Shown here in pieces: positions 7,081-16,536 of a stretch of 64,000 nucleotides of DNA. The position numbers were made by a program, and so were the translations under genes. A model generated the notes under the pieces. The model had not been told where the DNA came from. It made no database searches and saw only the letters and a program-made list of their open reading frames with translations. Origin of the DNA: Eubacteriales bacterium (GTDB lineage Bacteria > Bacillota > Clostridia > Peptostreptococcales > Anaerovoracaceae). Position 1 is the stretch's first letter; each line of letters begins with the position of its first letter. The stretch covers positions 1 through 64,000 of the forward strand of contig JAQXJR010000033.1 in NCBI GenBank assembly GCA_029009055.1, in the 5' to 3' direction.

Positions 7081-7989
7081 ATGTATATAAGACCTGAAGA
7101 TACAGAAAACGGGCTGGAGAAACTGAGAATAGCCCTCGGCGAGGCAGACGCGGTCATCATAGGGGCCGGCGCCGGTCTCTCAACAGCAGCCGGCTATACC
7201 TACTCCGGAGATAGATTCGATAAATACTTCTCGGACTTTGTTAGAGAATATAACATTAATGACATGTACTCCGGCGGCTTCTACCCGTTCCCGGACATGG
7301 AGACTTACTGGTCCTGGTGGAGCCGTCACATCTGGGTGAACCGCTACGTTCCTATCCCGAACGACACCTACGAAACGCTTTACGACCTGGTCAAGGATAA
7401 GGACTATTTCGTGATCACGACTAACGTGGACCACTGCTTCCAGAGGTCAGGATTCGATAAGAAGCGCCTATTCTACACTCAGGGAGATTATGGTCTATTG
7501 CAAAGCTCGAACCCGCACGGAGCGTCCGCTCATAAGACGTATGATAATGAGGATATCTGCCGGGAGATGCTGCTGGCACAGGGCTTCGAGATCGGTTCGG
7601 ATAATGAGCTTATAGTTCCTGAAGGAGCAGACATTAAGATGAGGATACCTTCTGAGCTCATTCCGCGCTGTCCGGACGATGGGGAACTCATGACCACGAA
7701 CCTCCGCGCGGACGACAGATTCGTAGAGGATGAAGGCTGGCACGTAGCCGCTGAGAGATACGAAGAATTCCTCCGCCGGCATGAGGGCGTTAAGACTTTA
7801 TTACTGGAAGCGGCGGTCGGCTATAACACCCCGGGCATCATTAAATATCCTTTCTGGAGGATGACATACGAATGGTCAGACGCGACATACGCCTGCCTGA
7901 ATATGGGAGAGGCCTACGCTCCGGACGAGATAAAATTCAAATCTATCTGCATAAACGGGGATCTGAAGGAAATCCTGGAAGAACTGTAA
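7081..7989 (+). CDS. SirTM-class sirtuin (protein ADP-ribosyltransferase), zinc ribbon degenerate
   Basis: A 302-residue class M sirtuin. Visible motifs are the NAD loop IIGAGAGLSTAAGYTYSG (about 26-43), TTNVDH in place of the usual TQNID, and Q134 in YTQGDYG where deacetylating sirtuins have the catalytic His; a Gln there is typical of SirTM enzymes that transfer ADP-ribose. Unusually, of the four zinc-ribbon cysteines expected in the family, only C197 (IPRCPDDG) is seen: the first pair region reads LLQSSNPHGASAHK and the second CxxC is CPDD. The fold may be held together without zinc. It forms an operon with the Zn-macrodomain gene; its protein target is unknown because no GcvH-L gene is linked. 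Confidence 0.9.
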   Translation: MYIRPEDTENGLEKLRIALGEADAVIIGAGAGLSTAAGYTYSGDRFDKYFSDFVREYNINDMYSGGFYPFPDMETYWSWWSRHIWVNRYVPIPNDTYETLYDLVKDKDYFVITTNVDHCFQRSGFDKKRLFYTQGDYGLLQSSNPHGASAHKTYDNEDICREMLLAQGFEIGSDNELIVPEGADIKMRIPSELIPRCPDDGELMTTNLRADDRFVEDEGWHVAAERYEEFLRRHEGVKTLLLEAAVGYNTPGIIKYPFWRMTYEWSDATYACLNMGEAYAPDEIKFKSICINGDLKEILEEL

Positions 7990-8022
7990 TAGGCAGCAGG
8001 GCAACTGAACACATAGCAAACG

Positions 8023-8070
8023 AGACGTTTATTTGTTTCCCATGAGGGGATACAGATAAACGTCTTTTAT
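8023..8070 (+). terminator. Terminator after the SirTM gene
   Basis: AGACGTTTAT (8023-8032) and ATAAACGTCT (8056-8065) form a perfect 10-bp stem followed by TTTTAT. It lies between two converging genes and may work in both directions, although the T-tract favours the plus strand. Confidence 0.75.
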
Positions 8071-8095
8071 GTTACAGAAAAAAGAGTGAGATCCA

Positions 8096-9055
8096 TCAAC
8101 CTTCGCTTTCCCGATAGATCGCGAGCTGGTCGCCATAGCGGACGTGGTAGTCCGGTTCCGGAATGAATGGGGCTCCCTCATGATCGACCAGAACGATGAT
8201 GATATGGTCGCCCTCTCGTATCTCCGACACAGACTGGCCGATCCATTTGCTGTCAATATCGATCACGAGAGTCTGCAGATTCATGATCTGCCCGCCGGAA
8301 GAATCCTGCGCTTTCTGGTACTGCTCTACGAATCCGGCGGAGATGATACCGGTTGGAATAGCCACCGCGCCGACGCCCAGGAATGAGATGATGATCGCCA
8401 TAGTCTGCCCCAGTGGTGTGATTGGATAAATATCGCCGTAGCCGACCGTAAGAAGCGCGGATACACTCCACCAGAGTCCGGAGAAGGCATTCCGAAACAC
8501 CTCCGGCTGTACCTGATGCTCTGCGGAATACATGCATATCGACGAAGCGAACATAAGCACTACTATGATGAAAAGGCTCGACACCAGCTGGTTCCTCTTC
8601 TCCACTAGAACTGTCCTGATGACTGTGAAACTATCGAACTGCTTGTTGATCCGGAATAGGTGAAAGATTCTCGCCACTCGGAGCATCCTGAATACGACGA
8701 ATCCCTGTAAAAAGAAGAACGGCAGGATGGACAACAGTATAATCAGTCCATCGACGGAGCAGATGAACCTCAGCGACGCCTTCCAGCGCGGGATTCCTGG
8801 GTATAGAAACTCAGCAGTCCAGACGCGCAGGATGTATTCAACGATGAAAACAATAGTTGTCACCACCTCTATGGCGTTGAAAACAGTCATGTACGCCGAG
8901 AGACTTTGGAACGTCTCCAACACCAGGTCGGTTATATTCGTGATGATCACTACGACTATAAAGTAATCAAATACTCTGCTGGGAATGTCCGTCTCGTTGC
9001 CAATTTCTATGATGTTGAAGATCCTATTACGGAACTTGGTTCTCTTATTCATCAC
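8096..9055 (-). CDS. Voltage-gated-type potassium channel with C-terminal RCK-like domain
   Basis: A 319-residue six-helix channel of the Kv superfamily. Hydrophobic helices run from about residue 28 to 240; the S4-like segment FRMLRVARIFHLFRI has regularly spaced Arg residues; the pore contains the K+ selectivity filter TVGYGD (203-208), followed by the S6 helix. Residues about 255-319 form a short soluble domain of the TrkA-C/RCK type (SKWIGQSVSEIREGDHIIIV and YGDQLAIYR) that usually senses ligand or ions. It is a single gene, convergent with SirTM; it likely sets membrane potential or K+ flux. Confidence 0.9.
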   Translation of the reverse strand: MMNKRTKFRNRIFNIIEIGNETDIPSRVFDYFIVVVIITNITDLVLETFQSLSAYMTVFNAIEVVTTIVFIVEYILRVWTAEFLYPGIPRWKASLRFICSVDGLIILLSILPFFFLQGFVVFRMLRVARIFHLFRINKQFDSFTVIRTVLVEKRNQLVSSLFIIVVLMFASSICMYSAEHQVQPEVFRNAFSGLWWSVSALLTVGYGDIYPITPLGQTMAIIISFLGVGAVAIPTGIISAGFVEQYQKAQDSSGGQIMNLQTLVIDIDSKWIGQSVSEIREGDHIIIVLVDHEGAPFIPEPDYHVRYGDQLAIYRESEG

Positions 9056-9130
9056 TACTTCCTCTGTTTTGATTCAGAATTTTTCAACAAGGCATAAGAG
9101 AGAATTGAGTTTTCCAACTATATAGTTTCG

Positions 9131-9155
9131 AAAAGAGTCGGGTGACCGGCTCTTT
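9131..9155 (-). terminator. Terminator after the threonine aldolase gene
   Basis: AAAAGAGTCGG and CCGGCTCTTTT form an 11-bp stem with one G-T pair and a GTGA-like loop, flanked by T residues on both strands. It lies just downstream of the minus-strand aldolase gene and upstream of the channel gene. Confidence 0.7.
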
Positions 9156-9199
9156 TTTTTTTGCAAATTTTAAGAGAAGTATACCGCTGATGCGTACGG

Positions 9200-10231
9200 T
9201 TATAAGCACTTCTCAAAGGCTTTGATTTTTTCCTCTGAAGTGGCCCAGCTAGTGGCGAAGCGGATAATCGTCCGCCCATCGTCAGCCTTTTCCCAGAAAC
9301 TTGAGACTGAGAACGAATCCAGATGCTCTTTTTGTTTATCGTCCACCGTTAGGAAGATCTGGTTCGTCGGTGACGCGAATGAAAGTGTATATCCTTTGCT
9401 CTTAAAAAGGTCTCTGAGCCGATTCGCGGAGCGTATAGCGACGGATCCAATTTGCTCATAGAGATCATCCGTGAAGAGCGTATCGAACTGAAGACCGAGA
9501 AGGCGACCCTTAGCCAGAAGCGCGCCGTGCTGCTTGATGATGGTGAAGAAATGGGGAATCAGCGTCGGGTCAGGGATCACGACGGCTTCTCCCATGAGCG
9601 CTCCGCATTTAGTCCCACCGATATAGAACACATCACATAGTCTCGCGAGATCCGGAAGGGTGACATCGTTTTCCGGACATGCCAGGGCGTATGCCAGGCG
9701 CGCGCCATCCACATAGAGCGGCAGGTGATATTTCCGACACACGTTGCTGATGGAAGTTAACTCCTTAAGGGAATAGAGCGTCCCGTATTCGGTAGGTTGT
9801 GACAGGTAGACCATCCCCGGCTTAACCATATGATCCCGATTTCCGTCATTAAGCCAGGTCTCATAATAATCGCGGAGCTGGACCGCGTCGATCTTACCAT
9901 AATCGTTGCAAAGCGGCAGAACCTTATGCCCTCCGGCTTCGATCGCTCCGGCTTCATGAACACTTATGTGTCCGCTGTCCGCGGCGATGACTCCCTCGTA
10001 GCTCCGAAGAAGGGCGTCGATTACAGTCGCGTTCGTCTGCGTTCCGCCGACCAGAAAGTGAATAGCCGCGTCAGGGCATTCACAGGCTTTTCTTATTTTC
10101 ACTCTGCCGCTTTCTGAAAAATCATCAGTTCCATAACCTTCTGTAGACAGCAGGTTCGTGTCGCACAGCCGCTTTATTATGGCAGGATGAGCGCCTTCCT
10201 GATAGTCTGACGCGAGCATAATTTTTTCCAT
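9200..10231 (-). CDS. ltaE: Low-specificity L-threonine aldolase
   Basis: A PLP enzyme of 343 residues in the beta-eliminating lyase/threonine aldolase family, splitting L-threonine or allo-threonine to glycine and acetaldehyde. The PLP lysine is K208 in YIGGTKCGALMGEA; other family blocks are GTQTNATVI, SGHISVHEAGAIEAGGHK and LYVDGARLAYAL. ATG 10231 was chosen because AAAGGAG stands 8 bases upstream; the frame extends six codons further without support. It is a lone gene. Length is typical of clostridial homologues. Confidence 0.92.
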   Translation of the reverse strand: MEKIMLASDYQEGAHPAIIKRLCDTNLLSTEGYGTDDFSESGRVKIRKACECPDAAIHFLVGGTQTNATVIDALLRSYEGVIAADSGHISVHEAGAIEAGGHKVLPLCNDYGKIDAVQLRDYYETWLNDGNRDHMVKPGMVYLSQPTEYGTLYSLKELTSISNVCRKYHLPLYVDGARLAYALACPENDVTLPDLARLCDVFYIGGTKCGALMGEAVVIPDPTLIPHFFTIIKQHGALLAKGRLLGLQFDTLFTDDLYEQIGSVAIRSANRLRDLFKSKGYTLSFASPTNQIFLTVDDKQKEHLDSFSVSSFWEKADDGRTIIRFATSWATSEEKIKAFEKCL

Positions 10232-10415
10232 AGAGGATTCTCCTTTCATTCGTAGGCACCGGCTAGTCGACGCATGTTTTTGTTTTGTTTATCGGCTTCA
10301 TCTATTAAGAGAATAGTATATATCTTTACATAATACAAACGGTAAACATGGTGTACAAGCAACGGAAGATGGTGGAAGCCGGCCTCGGGGGCGGTTTCAA
10401 TCAGATCTGGGATGC

Positions 10416-11702
10416 TCATGCCTCAGATAGCAGCTGTTTCCTCGTCCTCCTGTAGACCAGCAGGCATAATATCATCTGTACGAATGTAGCGATAGGCGAG
10501 GAAAGTCCTATATCAAACATAGAGACAGGTCTTCTATGGCTCATGAGCCAGGCCACTGGTATTCTGATCCCGATACCGCATACTATTCCCTGAGTCATGA
10601 CGAACACCGTTTTACCGAGCCCATTAAAGAAGCCTATGAAGCAGAAGATGAAACATGTCTCCAGACAGTCTATGCCATAAGCCTTCAGATATTCATGAGC
10701 ATTCGCTATCACGTCCAGATCCTTCGTGAAGATCGAAGAAAGCTCATCGCCATGGAACCAGGCTACATAACACATAACTATGCCGAAAGCGAGCGGCAGG
10801 CCTATACCATACCATAGAGTCCTGATAGCGCGCTCGTATTTACCTGCTCCGTAGTTCTGCGCCACGAAGGCCGCCATAGACTGCATGAAAGCGATGGGGA
10901 CGAGCATGAGGAAGCCACACACTTTCTCCGCGACTCCTATACCGGCGGAGTAGGATACTCCGAACTGATTTATGAGCGACAGGACGATAAGGAACGATAG
11001 GCTCACCAGAAAGTCTTGCAAAGCGATAGGTATGCCTATTTTCAATATGTGCTTTACTACAGACCCCTCTATTTTCAATGTCCTGAGCTCTAAGCCGAAT
11101 GAGAGGTCCTGCTTTCCGATTATCCAGAGAGATATCAATACGCTGAATAATTGAGCAAAGACAGTGGCTATAGCCGCTCCGGCTCCGCCCATATCCAGTA
11201 CAGCGACGAAAAAGAGGTCTCCGGCGATGTTGAACACACACGCTATAAACACTGTAATAAGAGGCGTCTTAGAATCGCCGATGCCGCGGAATATACTGTC
11301 TAGAAGGTTATAGGCGACTATTACTACAGAGCCTGCTCCGCATATCCGGAGGTAGTCTGTCGTTACGTCCATAGCTTCTTCAGGAGCATTCATGATAATA
11401 GCGACTCCTTTAGCGCCGAAAATGAACACTATAGAGAGAACGAGCCCCAGCAGCATAAAGAAACGAATGCCGTTCTCAACTGTTTTCTTCGTCTCTTCTG
11501 TGCGTCCGCTTCCCAACTGCTGACCCAGAAGCACTGTGATCCCCATAGCGAGACTGGTTATAAAGTTCGTTACGGTCTGCATGATCTGAGATCCGGTCGA
11601 AACACCCGAAACGTCTACACTAGAAGCGAAATGGCCGCAGACCAGTAGGTCCACAGCTCCGTACATAGACTGTAGAAATAGGGCGAACAGGACCGGCAGC
11701 AT
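10416..11702 (-). CDS. MATE-family efflux transporter, 5' end apparently eroded
   Basis: A 428-residue multidrug/toxin extrusion transporter with about twelve predicted membrane helices, exchanging a substrate against Na+ or H+. The first ATG falls inside transmembrane helix 1: the frame upstream of it still encodes PLLKF, matching the usual start of helix 1, but then meets a stop 18 codons before the ATG, with no start codon or ribosome site in a normal position. About 15-20 residues normally present before helix 1 are missing. The region upstream is occupied on the other strand by an unrelated short frame, so a deletion junction near 11700-11760 is likely. It may be non-functional or started at a weak codon. 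Confidence 0.75.
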   Translation of the reverse strand: MLPVLFALFLQSMYGAVDLLVCGHFASSVDVSGVSTGSQIMQTVTNFITSLAMGITVLLGQQLGSGRTEETKKTVENGIRFFMLLGLVLSIVFIFGAKGVAIIMNAPEEAMDVTTDYLRICGAGSVVIVAYNLLDSIFRGIGDSKTPLITVFIACVFNIAGDLFFVAVLDMGGAGAAIATVFAQLFSVLISLWIIGKQDLSFGLELRTLKIEGSVVKHILKIGIPIALQDFLVSLSFLIVLSLINQFGVSYSAGIGVAEKVCGFLMLVPIAFMQSMAAFVAQNYGAGKYERAIRTLWYGIGLPLAFGIVMCYVAWFHGDELSSIFTKDLDVIANAHEYLKAYGIDCLETCFIFCFIGFFNGLGKTVFVMTQGIVCGIGIRIPVAWLMSHRRPVSMFDIGLSSPIATFVQMILCLLVYRRTRKQLLSEA

Positions 11703-11713
11703 AAATTTCAGAA

Positions 11714-11908
11714 GTGGCTCTAGTATTATATGGAAGAGACGAATCAGGGAAATTCAGGACATTCAACATCTCAGACAGCATGTTCGACGAAGCGAAGAAA
11801 ACCCTGGATATAGATTATAAGAATGATGTCAGGGACGAAAGCATCCAGGCTAAGGTCTACTATCTTCCGAGCACTCATATAGTAATGAAACTTATATACC
11901 TTACCTGA
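11714..11908 (+). pseudogene. Short coding remnant of unknown origin
   Basis: A 64-codon frame from GTG to TGA whose codon use (AAG, GAC, ATA, AGG) looks like that of host genes, encoding RDESGKFRTFNISDSMFDEA and then a strand-rich end. It has no ribosome-binding site and abuts the broken 5' end of the MATE gene on the opposite strand. I do not recognise the family. It is best read as a gene fragment left at a deletion junction. Confidence 0.3.
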
Positions 11909-12091
11909 ACTATAGCAACATGGAATGTATGACGCCCTGATATCTGTCTTTGCTTCTATTATGCGATAGATAGCCGTTAAAACACGTTGTAAACGAATTT
12001 ATACAGGGGAAAATCTGCAATTGTAAAACACATTTCATCGACGGATGGCCATATAGCCGTCTATTATAAAGCTGTAAGGAGGGAGCGGACC

Positions 12092-12568
12092 ATGAGTGAA
12101 GCACGCGCGAACGAGATCTGTAATAAACTGAAGGAAGCCAGGCAGAAGGCCGGCATGACGCAGGAACAGCTGGCGGACAGGATCATGGTCTCCAGAGTGA
12201 CAGTCTCTCACTGGGAGAACGGCAGATCTCTTCCGGATATCGCAAGCCTCATCACTCTCAGCGACCTCTATCAGATCAGCTTAGACGAGCTAGTGAAAGG
12301 AGATCCGAAAATGAAGGATAAGATCGTACAGGACGCGAAGAACCAGGCAGCATTGAAACGCACTATAATGATCATGCTTATAGCCACGCTGATCATAGCG
12401 GGGATCCATTTCGTCAGCCTCATAGTAGGAGGCGGATTTAAGGATTTCTGGCAGGCAGCCATGCCATACATCCTCATAGCCATTTACCTGGCATTGTTTT
12501 TCGCTTACGAAGGGCAGAAGGCCGAGGATAAGGGGGATTCGCAGCCAGATCAGAATTCAGAAGGCTGA
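12092..12568 (+). CDS. XRE-family regulator with C-terminal membrane helices
   Basis: A 158-residue protein with an N-terminal Cro/C1 helix-turn-helix (about residues 9-65; LADRIMVSRVTVSHWENGRS is the recognition region) and two hydrophobic segments, about 90-112 and 124-142, followed by a polar tail. Membrane-tethered XRE regulators of this build are common in Clostridia and often control the adjacent gene. AAGGAGGGAGCGG precedes the ATG closely. The cupin gene follows after 119 bp on the same strand and is a candidate target. Confidence 0.88.
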   Translation: MSEARANEICNKLKEARQKAGMTQEQLADRIMVSRVTVSHWENGRSLPDIASLITLSDLYQISLDELVKGDPKMKDKIVQDAKNQAALKRTIMIMLIATLIIAGIHFVSLIVGGGFKDFWQAAMPYILIAIYLALFFAYEGQKAEDKGDSQPDQNSEG

Positions 12569-12687
12569 TATAATTTCATTTTAGAAAAGGGAAAATTCCA
12601 TATAGAGCAGGTTGAAACAGGATCCAGAGTGTATAATAAAGCCAGGTGGTTATTTACTGCCTGACTTTTTTATTGAGGGGACTTTTT

Positions 12688-13335
12688 ATGAAAAATCAGA
12701 ATATAGGTGTATTTTCAATCGTTGACGAAAACGAGCCTGTTCCGGGATGCACTATCTCAGGAGAGATCCTGCCAGGTGCGATTAGCTTCTCACTAGCGGA
12801 GGGAACTGACATAAGCGCCGAGAGCTATCCGGCCCCGGTCATCCAGTACGGTTTAAGCGGGAGGACAGTCCTCCACGACGAGGATGAAAACACGGAGAAG
12901 ACCGTAGCAGCCGGGGATCTGGTAATTAAGCCTGCGGGAAGGAATATAGGTGTACAGGCGCCAGAAGACAGCGTATATTTAGAGATTGCTTTAAGGGAGG
13001 ATAACGTGATGAATCAGGTAGTTAAGGCAGGGGAAGTTTTCAAGCTTAAGGAGCTCGTTCCGTATCAGGACGGGAAGATCGTGAATATGGATATAGCGTC
13101 GAACGATGGCATGAAGTTCGTGGTCATGGCTTTCGACGAGGGGACCGGGCTTTCAGAGCATGCGGCTCCTGGCGATGCCATAGTTTTCGCTCTCGACGGC
13201 GAGGCTGTCATTGGTTACGATGGCAAAGAATATCTTATCTCTTCTGGCCAGCAGTTCCGCTTCGCTAAGGGCGGGCTGCACAGCGTGAAAGCTAATGGCC
13301 GATTCAAGATGGCTTTGCTGCTTATGAAGGAATAG
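12688..13335 (+). CDS. Double-cupin protein
   Basis: A 215-residue protein with two cupin barrels. The first (about 30-100) has the pattern of a degenerate small-molecule-binding cupin; the second (about 115-213) contains SEHAAPGDAIVFALDGEA, a recognisable cupin motif 1 with a single His, and QQFRFAKGGLHSVKANGRF as motif 2. Metal binding would rest on few His residues, so catalysis is not assured. The ATG at 12688 has GAGGGGA upstream; a longer frame from 12646 is not supported. It follows the XRE gene. A substrate cannot be inferred. Confidence 0.8.
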   Translation: MKNQNIGVFSIVDENEPVPGCTISGEILPGAISFSLAEGTDISAESYPAPVIQYGLSGRTVLHDEDENTEKTVAAGDLVIKPAGRNIGVQAPEDSVYLEIALREDNVMNQVVKAGEVFKLKELVPYQDGKIVNMDIASNDGMKFVVMAFDEGTGLSEHAAPGDAIVFALDGEAVIGYDGKEYLISSGQQFRFAKGGLHSVKANGRFKMALLLMKE

Positions 13336-13464
13336 TAACGGTAAATCTGCCACTACCACGATAACAATAAGCAGTGCATAGGGGAGAGATGCCCGTACAA
13401 TGCTAAAACTAAGAGAGGCAGATAAGTTAATACAAGCTAGAATCGATTTTGAGAAGTGTCTTAT

Positions 13465-16400
13465 ATGACGAACGATAATATATCAAATTTACAAAAAGGA
13501 TTTGAAACGGCTTTCATTGACGTTAATGTTGTTTCAAATCTATCATACCGCCCACAATTCGTTTCCAATGATTACAGAGAAGGCAAAAAAGTGCTCTCTT
13601 CAATAGAGGACGAGCTGCTTCGCTGCGATGAGTTCCAGATCAGTGTAGCGTTTATTACAATGAGTGGAGTTACACCCCTTCTTCAGACATTACAGGAGCT
13701 TGAAAAGAAGCACATACCTGGGCGGATTTTGACCACGAACTACCTGAATTTCAGCGAGCCGAAAGCATTGGAAAAACTGAACAGTTTATCCAATATCACA
13801 TTAAAAATGTATGATGCAGAGAAGGCCGAAGAAGGTTTCCACACTAAGGGGTATATCTTCCGGCGGGAAGAGATATACCATATCATAATCGGCAGTTCCA
13901 ACATGACAATCTCGGCTTTGACATTTAACAGAGAATGGAATACGAAGCTTATCTCTTCCGAAAACGGTGAGATGGCAAGAGATATAGTTTCCGAATATGA
14001 AACTCTCTGGAATTCGGAATATGCCGCCGACTTCGATGATTTTATCGACCTTTACAAAGAAAAATACGAAATAATTAAGCACCAGCGCCAGATGGCAAAG
14101 CAGGAAGAAGTTACGTCTCTGCAAAAGTATAAGCTGGAGCCAAACTCCATGCAGGTGCAATTTATTAACAATTTAAGAAAAATCATCAAAACAGGTGAAG
14201 ACAGGGCACTTCTTATCAGTTCGACAGGTACTGGTAAAACACTCGCATCTGCTTTCGCCATGCGCGAATTAGGTTTCAAGAAAATACTCTTCCTAGTACA
14301 TAGAGGGCAGCTTGCACGGCAAACAAAGAAGTCATATGAGCGAGTTTTCTCGGATTCTATTTCAATGGGTATTGTAGGTGCAGGAAATGACGATTACGAT
14401 GCCGACTTTATATTTGCCACGGTTCAAACGCTGAGTCGGGATGCTCATTTGTTTTCATTTAAGCCGGATACTTTCGACTGCATCGTTCTAGATGAGGCTC
14501 ACCATGTTCCAGCAGCTACATATCAGAAAGTCATGCATCATTTTAAGCCGAAGCTCTGGCTGGGAATGACTGCAACCCCGGATAAGCGTGACGATAACAT
14601 TGAAGGGCATAATGTATACGAGCTCTTCGATTATCAGCTTGCCTGTGAGATCCGCTTGCAGCAGGCCATGGAGGAGAATCTCCTTTGTCCATTCCATTAT
14701 TTTGGAATCACGGACCTTTTTATGATAGACGATAAGGACCATGATACGGACATTAATTTCAATCTTTTGACCTGCGACGAACGAGTTCATCACATTGTTG
14801 AGCAGAGCTCTTATTACGGGTATAGCGGAGAGAAGGTTAAGGGGCTAATTTTCTGCAGAAATATCAAGGAATCGGAAGAGCTTTCTAGAAAATTTAATCA
14901 GACGATTAATCCAGACACAGGTAGACATTTCCGGACGATCGCACTGAACGGTAGCGCTTCTGAGAGCGAGCGCCAGGAAGCGTTCGAACGGCTGGCTATG
15001 AATTATGAGGATGAAACCGATGACAGAAAGGCGCTAGATTATATTTTCTCTGTTGAGATCCTTAATGAGGGCGTAGATATAGTTGAGGTTAATCAGGTCA
15101 TCATGCTGAGGCCAACCAAGTCCCCAATCGTATTTATTCAGCAACTTGGACGCGGCCTTAGGAAGGCAGATGGCAAGGAATACGTTGTTATATTAGATTT
15201 TATCGGAAATTATAATAATAACTTTATGATTCCAATCGCACTTTCTGGCGACCGGACATACAATAAGGACAACATTCGGCGTTATATCATGGAGGGCGCT
15301 CGGGTGATCCCTGGAGCATCCACTGTACATTTCGACGAAGTAAGCCGGAATAGAATATTTGCTTCAGTTGATAACGCTAACTTCAGCGATATCAAGCTGA
15401 TCAAAGAGAATTATACAAATCTGAAGAATAAACTCGGCCGTATTCCGCGTCTTCAGGATTTCGATGATTACGGCGAGATGGATGTGGTCAGGATATTCGA
15501 TAACAAGAATTTGGGCTCTTATTATAAGTTCCTTGTTAAATACGAGAAGGAATATAAGATACGATTTTCTAAGAATGAAGAGGAAATCATTGAATTTATA
15601 TCAAGGAAGCTTGCTTCTGGTAAACGCGTGCAGGAGCTCCTGCTTCTTAAAAGAATACTAGCATATCCAAAGGAACTCTCTCACACTGGCCTATTTGCCG
15701 GACTTCAGACTGATCTGAAGGGTTTCGGTAAATGCCTGAATCAGCAGATGGAGAAGAACATCATCAATGTAATGACTAATGAATTCCCGGCAGGGTCCAG
15801 TAAGAAAACTTACTCGCACAGCATTTTTATAGAAAAGGATGATATGACTGATGATTACAATCCTGCTAAGTCATTCCTGGAAATGCTTGCGAACGACGAT
15901 TTCTATGATGTGATAAATGAGCTCGTGGATTTCGGCATCGCCAGATATAATAAAAATTACAAAAATTCTTATGAGAACACAGATTTTGTTCTTTATCAAA
16001 AATATACCTACGAAGATGTCTGCAGGCTGCTGAACTGGGAAAGTAACGAAGTTCCGCTGAATATCGGAGGTTATAAGTACGATAAGAAGACTAAGACATT
16101 CCCGGTTTTTATTAATTATGATAAAGAAGAGGATATCAGCGCGACCACTAAGTACGAGGACCATTTCGCAGGTAATTCTACCCTGATTGCGATCTCTAAG
16201 TCTGGCAGAAGCCTTGCATCGGAGGATGTCCAGAATTTCCTTCATGCGAAGGAGCGAGGCATTCAGGTTGAACTTTTCATTCGAAAAAATAAGGATGATA
16301 AGATTTCTAAGGAATTCTATTATCTAGGACATATGCTGGCAAGCGGCAAAGCAGATGAATTCGTGATGCCGAATACGGATAAGACGGCGGTAGAGATAGA

Positions 16401-16488
16401 GTGGCAGCTAGATGTCCCGGTAAGGGAAGATATCTACGAGTATCTAGATGTGATTAGAAGTGTCGGATCGGAAGCAGCAAAACAGTAG
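13465..16488 (+). CDS. PLD nuclease-SF2 helicase-DUF3427 protein (defence-type)
   Basis: A 1007-residue protein with three modules. A phospholipase D-like nuclease domain (about 40-200) carries H126-T-K128 and GSSNMTISAL. A superfamily 2 helicase follows, with SSTGTGKT (about 251-258), DEAH at 343-346, GMTATP, and motif VI QQLGRGLRKADG. A C-terminal DUF3427 domain occupies about 760-1000 (NIGGYKYDKKTKTFPVFINY and GHMLASGKADEF). Proteins of this architecture are found in genomic islands and are suspected to act on foreign DNA. ATG 13465 is taken; a GTG at 13456 is possible, and no strong ribosome site is seen. Codon use differs from neighbours (ATT, AAA, TTG and CAAG/CTTG frequent), which suggests acquisition. 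A Nudix gene follows 48 bp later. Confidence 0.9.
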   Translation: MTNDNISNLQKGFETAFIDVNVVSNLSYRPQFVSNDYREGKKVLSSIEDELLRCDEFQISVAFITMSGVTPLLQTLQELEKKHIPGRILTTNYLNFSEPKALEKLNSLSNITLKMYDAEKAEEGFHTKGYIFRREEIYHIIIGSSNMTISALTFNREWNTKLISSENGEMARDIVSEYETLWNSEYAADFDDFIDLYKEKYEIIKHQRQMAKQEEVTSLQKYKLEPNSMQVQFINNLRKIIKTGEDRALLISSTGTGKTLASAFAMRELGFKKILFLVHRGQLARQTKKSYERVFSDSISMGIVGAGNDDYDADFIFATVQTLSRDAHLFSFKPDTFDCIVLDEAHHVPAATYQKVMHHFKPKLWLGMTATPDKRDDNIEGHNVYELFDYQLACEIRLQQAMEENLLCPFHYFGITDLFMIDDKDHDTDINFNLLTCDERVHHIVEQSSYYGYSGEKVKGLIFCRNIKESEELSRKFNQTINPDTGRHFRTIALNGSASESERQEAFERLAMNYEDETDDRKALDYIFSVEILNEGVDIVEVNQVIMLRPTKSPIVFIQQLGRGLRKADGKEYVVILDFIGNYNNNFMIPIALSGDRTYNKDNIRRYIMEGARVIPGASTVHFDEVSRNRIFASVDNANFSDIKLIKENYTNLKNKLGRIPRLQDFDDYGEMDVVRIFDNKNLGSYYKFLVKYEKEYKIRFSKNEEEIIEFISRKLASGKRVQELLLLKRILAYPKELSHTGLFAGLQTDLKGFGKCLNQQMEKNIINVMTNEFPAGSSKKTYSHSIFIEKDDMTDDYNPAKSFLEMLANDDFYDVINELVDFGIARYNKNYKNSYENTDFVLYQKYTYEDVCRLLNWESNEVPLNIGGYKYDKKTKTFPVFINYDKEEDISATTKYEDHFAGNSTLIAISKSGRSLASEDVQNFLHAKERGIQVELFIRKNKDDKISKEFYYLGHMLASGKADEFVMPNTDKTAVEIEWQLDVPVREDIYEYLDVIRSVGSEAAKQ

Positions 16489-16536
16489 TAGTTAAACAGT
16501 ATTACTGATAGAAAGAATCAAGAAAAGGATAACATT

